A stretch of 64,000 nt of DNA from Terebella lapidaria (taxonomy: Eukaryota; Annelida; Polychaeta; Terebellida; Terebellidae). The position numbers and the translations under genes are program-made. The stretch's first letter is position 1. Every line of letters starts with the position of its first letter. Below are positions 57,064 to 64,000 of the stretch, in pieces. The notes beneath the pieces are model-generated. The model saw nothing but the letters and a program-made list of their open reading frames with translations, was not told the DNA's origin and did no database searches. The stretch is from NCBI GenBank assembly GCA_949152475.1, contig OX424559.1:16337809-16401808 (forward strand), written 5' to 3'.

Positions 57064-58299
57064 ACAGTATACATAAATCCCAGTCAGCTGTATATGTTAT
57101 TCATGACTGTAAAAAAAATATAATAATAAAAATAATAATAATATATATTATATAAATATATAAAATATTAAATAACTATTATAAAAATCATTATATTATG
57201 CATGTAATTGCAATAGTGGTTATTGGAATATCCCTTGAACTCATCTAATAGAATGAAGCAGTTATGTCCGTGCGAGAGGTTTCGAGTTCTAGTCTCTGTC
57301 AGGCCTGCTGTATTGTATTATGGAAAGTTAAGAATTATTACCACTTCCAAGCCGTAAATATACATTTGATGAAAATGTTATAAGCCTGCAGTATCATTTT
57401 TATGTGAGCATATATATCATTGAAATAATCCAATTCAGTGATATTCCAGGGTGATTCACCAACAAATCACTTCGGAAACGTTACCGTAACTTATCGTGAC
57501 GTTATTGATATATTCCACCGATCATATCATACAAAGTAGTTCTACACAAATGTTTATGCTATATGGTTAATAAACACATAATTTTTTGAATTCCTCTCTA
57601 GAAAATCCCGATATATTTTTACATGTGGCACCAATGGCGGAAACAAATTGGCCGCCAAAGACGTCACATGACTTTTTCGCGATGGCTCCACATCTGAAAA
57701 TATTCAGTAGGCTGTATTTTACAATTGTGCCAATTTTTATGCTTTTATGATAAAACCCACGATTTATCAAAAATTGTGCCTTAATCGCCTGGACTACTTT
57801 TGATATAAAACAAAACACGTTCGAGTTGGTCTGTTCTGGTTTATTATGGCAAGAACAGTGATTGTTTTTTTATATATTCCGAATTGGTTCAAAATATAAT
57901 CTGCCAGCCGAACAGACATCCAGCGAAAAAAGGTATCATGTAAACACGTTCCTGATATTTTGATATTCCTGCGATATTCAATGCATACATCCAGTGAATA
58001 TCACGTTTATTCCGGATATATTTCGATATTCCCGAGATACTCGAGATATGCGCATCCAGAAGCATTTTGCACATTCTCTGCGAATATACATATGAGTATA
58101 TAAACAGAACAGTATACAAGTTGGACAATTTTATATGCAACATGGAGAATAGTGCATCTACAATTTCGAACAGAACGCGTGGAAATAAATATATGGCTTG
58201 CATCACTATAACATACCACATGTATGCGAGTTTCAAGTGAGGGTTGTGTATTTTCCTATATTTTCAGCTATTTTTGTTTAAATTTGCATCACTGCATGG
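57064..58299. other. Intergenic region, AT-rich
   Basis: A simple AATAAT/TATATA tract lies at 57110-57190. Minus-strand open frames at 57567-57818 and 57889-58236 show no family signature. Confidence 0.4.
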
Positions 58300-58412
58300 G
58301 AACCGTTAAAGGCGAAACTAATTCTAGCTCACTGGCGCGTCCGTCCGTCCGTCCAGCGGACGACGGACGCAACGCCATGGCAATAGGTTATCGTAACCTA
58401 ATTATATTCATA
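58300..58412 (-). mobile_element. Inverted, truncated head of the Helitron-like element
   Basis: Reading the minus strand: TTAGGTTACGATAACCTATT, then GCCATGGCGTTGCGTCCGTC and a GTCC-rich microsatellite. Only the head remains, in the opposite orientation to all the other copies. Confidence 0.6.
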
Positions 58413-58820
58413 AATTTATTTCGTACGAAATATGTACAATGTGAGCATAATAGAAGTTAATTCACACACATATCCACAAGTAATATGCCATTGAATTGGT
58501 TATTGATTAGATATCTTTATTAAACAGATACAATTCATCCCAAAATATGTGCATTGAAACAAAAAAAAAACATATTATAAATGTATGGACATAACGTGGG
58601 AATACGTAGTATCCATATGTGAAGAATATCGTTCACGGCCGATATCAAGCCGAATTAATCTAGAGCGTCGTGTGATTTAAAAGGCCGGCAGATTAGTTCA
58701 ATGATTTATTCCGATGATAAGAGTCCAATGTCTCATGTATCCCACAATATAAAGGCCGTTCACACCTATGTCGACGATACTCCCAGTCAAATCGTATATT
58801 CCGTATACTCAGTTCTTCTT

Positions 58821-58890
58821 ATATCACAGTGTATATATCCAATTTATATATCACAGTTTATATATCCAATTTATATATCACAGTTTGTAT
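58821..58890. repeat. 28-bp tandem repeat, about 2.5 copies
   Basis: The unit TATATCACAGTTTATATATC followed by CAATTTA is repeated. It is a small local array with no coding meaning. Confidence 0.7.
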
Positions 58891-58959
58891 TTAGTCCATA
58901 GATATTCTATATGTTACTCGCCAATCTTCTAAACACGTCTATTCACTGGGAAGTCTCAA

Positions 58960-61900
58960 CTCTTCTGCGCGGGGCCGACAGGGAAGCACGTGGAAGTTTT
59001 CCCGCCTCGTGTATGCGGTGTTGTGATTGGTTGGTGTATGCTGATCTCACCGGGCAAGTGGAATTCCCCGGTGCGTGTCTTGACTTGTATGGTCTGTAAC
59101 TGTGCACGTGATGTGGGTGTTATGCGTGTCATGTTCTATGTTTAGAAGTCAGTGCATGTGAAGGTCAAGGCCGAACTTACTGGGTCGCATGTACTGTATA
59201 ACGGGGCCGAAAGTGCACGTGATCTGACCTCTGTTTGTATACATGGTTCCGGTGTTATTTATGCTTGTGGTCGTATAGTTTGTACCTGAACTGTAAGTCA
59301 TGTAGAATGTATATATTGTGATAGGAATGTGTAGTGCGCGGGAGGGACGGGAGTTACTGTCACTAAAATTACTACATCACACCCCTTCATTAATTCTACG
59401 CCCTCGGAATTACCTTCCCCGGACCCTACCGTCGCCAAAAACTAAACAATAAAAAGCTAAGAAGTCCTAAAAGGTCAAACCCCGACACTCACACACACAC
59501 CGCGCGGCAATTCATAAAATAAAAATTTCCTAACTGTCAAAATAAACGTCAGTAGTCAGTCCGTCATCAGTCACTACGATGATACATTTACAAATACATG
59601 CATAACAATGAATAATGAGATGATATGGAATGTATAAACAAAACTCCTCGACATTTCATAGTGAAATGGAAACTATTTAAAGTCTATGAACTGAAAAAGA
59701 AAAGTCTGGATTAACCTTAACTAATTACATGAATAAAATGCCGTGACTAGGATATTGAATTATATACAAATATATACAACGTGACCAGGATTACCTATTT
59801 ACAACTATTTACAATGCAGGGCCGACATGATGCTGGGCCGACAGTTCAGGGCCGAGCGACTCAGTGTGACCCGAATCCCTGAGTCATGATCCTGTGGGGC
59901 CGACACAACAGGGCGGAAGTGTTACTTCTCCCGGCCGCGTTTGCTGGCGGGAGGTGGTGGCGGTGCCGGCGACGCCTGCCGCATGAGCTGTTGTTGTTCT
60001 TCCGGCGGCAGACGGGGCAGAATCGACACTATGGTGGCGAGCAAATCGCCAGGGATGGTTGGGCCGGCGTCGCTTTGTGTCGTGGCCGACACTGTAGGGG
60101 CCGGAGTCGGGGCCGACTGCTCTAGGTGTGTCACCCGGGCACGTAGCTGTTCGTTTTCCTGCCGCAAACCTTCGTTTTCGTGTTCCAGCCGAGACAATCT
60201 CCGACGTAAGTGGTCGGTCTCTTCCTCCAGTCGATCGGGGAAGGTCGGTAAGTGCCGTTCATGAAGGGCACCCATCCCAAAACCAACAGAAAGGCCGTTG
60301 AACTCGGCTTGCCGGACATGCTGGTCCATAGCTTCCAAGTAGAAACGCCGGATCTCCCGAAAATGTTGGTTCGCCATGTCATTGGCGCGGCCCAGATACA
60401 AAGTTGGAATATGTTCACTCTTCCGGGCCGGCAAGATTAGCGGGTCGGCGTTGTGGGCCGCTTGGGCGATGTGGGACGGCCAATGTTCCTCGTGGACACG
60501 GGGAATGTTGGGAAGCTGGTTCGCCTCCCGACTTCTGAGGGGGTTGGCCAAATCCGGATTCTGTCCTGGCAGGGCCTGTAGGCCGGGAATCATCCGGGTT
60601 GAGAATCGCGTCCCATGCTGCCGAACAAACTGTACATCGGCCGCAAATTCTCCTGACCCGTGCAACGGGAGCCGCTCATCTAAGTCCCTGTGGAGAGGTT
60701 CCAGAGACTCAGGTTCATCATAACGTAGCAGAGGCCGATCGGCGGTCGAATCCTTTGTGACGACCGTCTGCATTGCCTCCATACTGTCATCCAGGTAGGG
60801 AGGTTCGTCCGTCTGGAGGACCATTCGCCTGGACGATAGAGGCGAATCTTCACGGTCGCTAACCGAAGCCGAAACCAAATCTTGGGGAACTTCCCCATCA
60901 GCCAGTTGCAGAGGTGGAGGAGAGTCCCGTGGCTGGGCCGTCACTGCTTTCTGGTCGGTCTCCTGACCTGTCGAAGGCCGTGCCGACAAGGGGGGAAATT
61001 CCTCTGGTGGGGGAACTAATCCCTCCCTCACCCGATAATCGGTGACATTAGTTGCCGTAGGCCGTTCCACCACAATTTTCCGTGGGATGATGTCCGAGGG
61101 TCGCGTCTGTACAGGGGTCGTCACGGGAGTGGACGAGCCCGATGGTTCCGAAACCGCGGGGCCGGTAGGCTTGAGGCCGTCAGTCTGGTAGGTGACCGGT
61201 CGAGTGAAGAAAACTGTGCTCGGCCGACGTATTCTCACCCAACGATTCATGGCCATAATGTCATTTGTCATTCGGGCTAGGCGCTCCTCCTCCGCTAGGG
61301 TCGTAGGCCAGATGTATTCAATTCGCCGGAGCACTTGCCGAATTTCCGGAGCCGAATTTGGGGGATATTGGTCGAATAGTGCGGGGGCCATGTGCCAAAT
61401 CCCATAGGTGAGCACCCTGTTGACATCCCGTTGAAAGATTGGGATGTCGGCCGGAACACGAGGAGGCCGGTAATTTGGATTGGGCTGCATATCTACGCGG
61501 CAGCGCAGCGCGAACCGTTGCAGCATGGGGCCGGAAGCATTTAATTGTCCTCGTTCGAACAACGGAAGAATGCCAACGTGAGTCTGAGTTGCCTCGCTCA
61601 GGTGCCGAATCATGTCTTCCAACGTGAGAGTAAAGTAATTATCCTTGGCCGGACAAACAAAGTACCGCAACAGTGGGAAATGATACGCCAAGACGTGGGC
61701 GTCCAAATCCGAGGCCGAACGGAAAGGGCCACGGCGGGGTACCGTAGGCCATGCCCTCCTTTCCTCTTCATCCTCCTCACCGATACAAAAAGGGCATAAG
61801 TACCAGCCGTCCTCCTTCTGTAGCGGCGCCAAGGTCACCAAGTTTCCCTCCGTCAGTCGAGAGGGCGCGCCGAAATTATGTTCATGTCCGTAGCCATCAT

Positions 61901-62180
61901 GCCGATTTCGAAGACGGAATGGCACGTCATTCCAACAAATCGGCTGAGTTCCGTACGGGGTGATTGGGGCTGGAACTAGAGCCATAAGCTCCTCTGTCTG
62001 CCGACGGTATGCCGAAGCGCGTGTCACGGGGCCGGAACTGGAGCGTCGCGAACTCCTCGCTGATGCGTGTGGGCTCTTGTCGGACGACGAACTGACTGAT
62101 GAGGCCGAAGAATTTGCCGGAGATGTGACGGCACGGGGCCGAACTACTGGCGTTGACGGGTCAACTGAAAGCTCACCAAA
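58960..62180. other. GC-rich island enriched in the word GGCCG
   Basis: GGCCGA, GGCCGG and GGGGCCG occur dozens of times on the plus strand, both in non-coding sequence (58968, 59166, 59202, 59818, 59836, 59848, 59897) and across the long minus-strand ORF in different frames. The rest of the window has almost none. The composition shift suggests a foreign or differently constrained segment. Confidence 0.6.
59024..59383 (-). mobile_element. Possible LTR-like repeat next to the long ORF (tentative fossil)
   Basis: On the minus strand a purine run (GAAGGGG) is followed by TGTGATGTAGTAATTTTAGT, and about 360 bp later by CCAATCACAACA. This is the look of an LTR with a polypurine tract before it. 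The far end resembles sequence at 63890-64000 (TGTTGTGATTGGT, then CTGTAACT), but similarity there is partial and the rest would lie outside the window. No reverse transcriptase is visible in between. The call is weak; age and family are undetermined. Confidence 0.25.
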
Positions 62181-62213
62181 CGGTCCACCATATATGACTT
62201 CCAATATGCTCAT
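59922..62213 (-). CDS. 763-residue orphan protein: possible zinc finger, disordered middle, leucine zipper
   Basis: A single uninterrupted frame, with GC-rich codons unlike its AT-rich surroundings. Residues about 1-75 are Ser/Arg-rich and low complexity. At about 140-180 W-Y-L-C-P-F-C is followed by LDAHVLAYHF, a possible C2H2 finger with a long spacer. A second C...H set (RYFVCPAKD, then MIRHLSEATQTH) comes next. Residues about 180-345 look globular (YGIWHMAPALFDQYPP; RRIEYIWPTTLAEEERLARM). About 345-560 is Pro/Ser/Thr-rich and probably disordered. A C-terminal heptad segment (RLEEETDHLRRRLSRLEHEN, then EGLRQENEQLRARV) predicts a coiled coil, and the end is basic (K-R-G-R-E-K). The first codons appear minisatellite-derived, so the Met at about residue 76 (MALVPAPITPYG) is an alternative start. 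I do not recognise the family. Either a host orphan gene or an element-encoded DNA- or RNA-binding protein is possible. Confidence 0.7.
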   Translation of the reverse strand: MSILEVIYGGPFGELSVDPSTPVVRPRAVTSPANSSASSVSSSSDKSPHASARSSRRSSSGPVTRASAYRRQTEELMALVPAPITPYGTQPICWNDVPFRLRNRHDGYGHEHNFGAPSRLTEGNLVTLAPLQKEDGWYLCPFCIGEEDEEERRAWPTVPRRGPFRSASDLDAHVLAYHFPLLRYFVCPAKDNYFTLTLEDMIRHLSEATQTHVGILPLFERGQLNASGPMLQRFALRCRVDMQPNPNYRPPRVPADIPIFQRDVNRVLTYGIWHMAPALFDQYPPNSAPEIRQVLRRIEYIWPTTLAEEERLARMTNDIMAMNRWVRIRRPSTVFFTRPVTYQTDGLKPTGPAVSEPSGSSTPVTTPVQTRPSDIIPRKIVVERPTATNVTDYRVREGLVPPPEEFPPLSARPSTGQETDQKAVTAQPRDSPPPLQLADGEVPQDLVSASVSDREDSPLSSRRMVLQTDEPPYLDDSMEAMQTVVTKDSTADRPLLRYDEPESLEPLHRDLDERLPLHGSGEFAADVQFVRQHGTRFSTRMIPGLQALPGQNPDLANPLRSREANQLPNIPRVHEEHWPSHIAQAAHNADPLILPARKSEHIPTLYLGRANDMANQHFREIRRFYLEAMDQHVRQAEFNGLSVGFGMGALHERHLPTFPDRLEEETDHLRRRLSRLEHENEGLRQENEQLRARVTHLEQSAPTPAPTVSATTQSDAGPTIPGDLLATIVSILPRLPPEEQQQLMRQASPAPPPPPASKRGREK

Positions 62214-62441
62214 AACGCAAACCTGTATCTACAGCCGTTTTCTATGCATATTTCAATGTATACATTTCAAGTAAGATGCGGCTTCGACTTGACCACTCGA
62301 GTTCATCTGAACTCAACTTCAACAATATATAACTTTCTATATGTTCATAATACAAAACCAAGCTCTGTCTCTCTCCAGTCGTCTCAGATATAGAAGTCAA
62401 TTTACCCATTCCGGTGTGGACATTATCTTGATATTTGAGGG
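62214..62441. repeat. Decayed minisatellite monomers upstream of the 763-codon ORF
   Basis: Read on the minus strand, TATTATGAACATATAGAAAG and GTTATATATTG recur in a weaker form as TTATGAGCATATTGGAAGTC at the ORF start. Both correspond to the monomer block seen at 2460-2520 and 1020-1300. Confidence 0.55.
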
Positions 62442-62711
62442 TCATGTGAGGTCAATATTGTAGTAATATCCAACCTCGTAGTTGTTGTCAGCCTCCACGA
62501 AGGTAGAATAGTAGGCAGACAAGTCAGCTGTGTTCCTTGTAGGTGTTGCGGTTTGCACACGGCACGAATGTTGGTTGTTGTTGTCCAGCAGGTCGCGCCA
62601 CTTGCTACGGGCAGATACCGGCTGGATTCGCCAGGTGGCAGCAGCTCCTGGCGTTCTCACAACACTCTCCCCAACTTTCTGGAGGCAGACATCCCGTTCT
62701 CTTCTATCTTC
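62442..62711 (-). CDS. Possible coding exon, unknown protein
   Basis: On the minus strand a GCTGTCAACAG acceptor precedes an open stretch of about 90 codons ending in TGA: RERDVCLQKVGESVVRTPGA, then RSKWRDLLDNNNQHSCRVQT and YYSTFVEADNNYEVGYYY. GC content is higher than the neighbourhood and the composition is protein-like. No family is recognised and the splice partner is unknown. It could also be the relic of a mobile element. Confidence 0.3.
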   Translation of the reverse strand, partial: EDRRERDVCLQKVGESVVRTPGAAATWRIQPVSARSKWRDLLDNNNQHSCRVQTATPTRNTADLSAYYSTFVEADNNYEVGYYYNIDLT

Positions 62712-62786
62712 TGTTGACAGCCGTTAAATGTGATCGTAATTTCGAATTTGGAAGATAAAACGTTATGAATTAACAAAATAAGCCTG

Positions 62787-62905
62787 GAGGGGTCTCAAGT
62801 GGCAGCAGACGCGAGGTTGCGACACACTTGAGGATACAGTGCTGGTGAGTCTCCCATGAGTGGCAACAGACACGTGGTCGCGACACACCCAGGGAAGAAC
62901 AATCG
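62787..62905. repeat. Two copies of a repeat of about 63 bp
   Basis: GTGGCAGCAGACGCGAGGTT and GCGACACACTT are repeated as GTGGCAACAGACACGTGGTC and GCGACACACCC. No function is evident. Confidence 0.6.
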
Positions 62906-63490
62906 TGAGACACATAAGTGTATAACTTCATATAACTTCATATAACCAATACGGCTTGATATCTACCTGAAGTCACCATATACCACGAGGCCGCAGGCCG
63001 AGGTACTTACATTCGTTTGATGCCACTGAACCTTGATCGATGCCAATATAATGTAGATGAGAAGGTGAACAATGAATGTGGTGTTACTGTTGAGTCCCAA
63101 TTCTAAATTCACCAAGAAAATGAAGGTGGCAGCACACGCAGTGGGCATAAATGTAAAACCCTGTTCGTATTCATGATACATAATCAGGGATTGATATGGT
63201 AATCGTTATCATGCAAACCATTCATTAGATGCAGACATCAGTTAGCAAAATGTGGTGAATACCGTGTTGTATATCGTTGAATATTACGAGAATAGCAAGT
63301 GGACATGTGCTTGTATTCTCATGATATAATAATGGTGAAAAAGTTGGGCATCACAAATTCAGACAGTGTCGCCCTCAGCTTCTAAACACTGTTCAAGTGT
63401 GACGGTATAGTTGTACACGCAGATTACTACTCGCAGGTGCATATGCCGGCGGAGATTTAGTTGAGTTGAGGGGGAACCGAGAACTAAGCT

Positions 63491-63589
63491 GGATAAGCGC
63501 TTCGGTGTCGCGCCTCTGCCAAATAATCGACTCCGCCTGCGGCGTCGTCGATTATTTTCCAGAGGCGCTCCACCTCAGCGCTTATCCCT
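63491..63589. repeat. Strong 49-bp-arm palindrome (hairpin)
   Basis: GGATAAGCGCTTCGGTG pairs with the inverse CACCTCAGCGCTTATCC at the other end. Inner parts GCGCCTCTG and AATAATCGAC pair with GTCGATTATT and CAGAGGCGC. The loop is only a few bases. It may be a small palindromic element or a structured RNA. Confidence 0.7.
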
Positions 63590-63648
63590 TACATAGTGCG
63601 GTGTACAGCAAAACAACTCTGGTAGTAGGTATTTATTTTCACATTTAC

Positions 63649-63855
63649 TCCCGATAGTTCAATGAGCCTCCAAATAGCCTTGCCGATTCCGGGCCGTTTA
63701 CAGTCTTGGTCGTCACCATGATAATTTAAATAGTTAGTTCTTCTTAGATATTCCGGTAAGTTTCTGTCACTAATCTTCTCGATACCATCACAACCATCCG
63801 TTTCAACCACTTCCTCCAGACTCAAGATGGAGGGTCTAAATTTCGGTGTAAGCAT
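63649..63855 (-). CDS. Possible first coding exon of a minus-strand gene
   Basis: An ATG at 63855 starts 69 codons ending at a GGA|GTAAAT donor-like site: MLTPKFRPSILSLEEVVETD, then EKISDRNLPEYLRRTNYLNY and RPGIGKAIWRLIELSG. The sequence looks like a real soluble protein start but I do not recognise a family. Upstream on the minus strand (63880-63940) a CCAAT box (ATTGG on plus) and a CRE-like TGACGTAA word could be promoter elements. Later exons are not identified. Confidence 0.35.
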
Positions 63856-64000
63856 AAATTATCCCTCTCGTGATAGGCTATGGAAATTGTGTTGTGATTG
63901 GTGGGTGATGACGTAATGTGCTCACACGCGATGTGCGTGTTTGAGAGTTGCCTGTAACTATGGTGTCATGTGCGTAGTATATCTATGGTTTCATAATAGT

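Noticed and set aside
1-64000. tRNA or rRNA genes
   Set aside because: I looked for cloverleaf-like blocks and conserved rRNA words and saw none. A covariance-model scan would be needed to exclude a divergent tRNA or a tRNA-derived SINE.

Overview
The window reads as nuclear DNA of a marine invertebrate, most likely a mollusc (inference). It is AT-rich, with spliced genes, large introns packed with repeats, several kinds of non-LTR retrotransposon fragments, foldback elements and long TGACCT-rich minisatellites. There are no bacterial-style operons and no recognisable RNA genes. The main content is a family of cell-surface receptor genes on the + strand, embedded in mobile DNA.

Receptor genes. 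(1) The 3' half of one receptor lies at about 550-4151: a transmembrane exon (1833-1905) and a tyrosine-rich terminal cytoplasmic exon (3812-4151). (2) A second set of exons runs from 14883 to 51727. It holds a signal peptide plus C-type lectin domain 1 (14883-15207, 15470-15595), lectin domain 2 (16990-17229, 20001-20153), a beta-rich extracellular domain I cannot name (26753-27003, 28115-28415), six tandem copies of a 51-nt Thr/Pro-rich stalk exon (29081 to 40533), a 51-nt linker exon (44703-44753), a transmembrane exon (45229-45307) and a terminal exon with repeated ITIM-like tyrosine motifs (50962-51727). All junction phases agree, so these may form one gene of about 37 kb encoding a mosaic receptor, although the join between lectin exon 4 and the beta domain is only an inference. 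(3) A partial paralogue at 56413-57063 keeps the linker and a short tail but no transmembrane exon. All three tails end in Y-x-x-L-x-V.

Repeats. 5660-14035 is a threefold tandem duplication of about 2.6 kb; one copy carries a 1.16-kb foldback insertion whose empty site survives in the next copy. 29081-40482 is a tandem segmental duplication of about 4.65 kb that multiplied the stalk exons. A recurrent element with a hairpin head (GGTTACCGGACC/GGTCCGATAACC), a 134-bp minisatellite core and a hairpin 3' end (AGCCCTTGGGCT) occurs at least six times. An empty site for it, at about 39393, shows no target duplication, which suggests a Helitron-like element. 45840-48409 holds two large foldback elements with tandem-repeat arms. 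LINE fragments occur throughout; the longest is at 23110-26360.

Right end. 58960-62213 changes character: it is GC-rich, full of the word GGCCG, and carries an uninterrupted 763-codon ORF on the minus strand, with a possible zinc-finger segment and a C-terminal leucine zipper. Its first codons appear to come from the minisatellite. Possible further minus-strand exons (62442-62711, 63649-63855) and a strong palindrome (63491-63589) lie beyond it.
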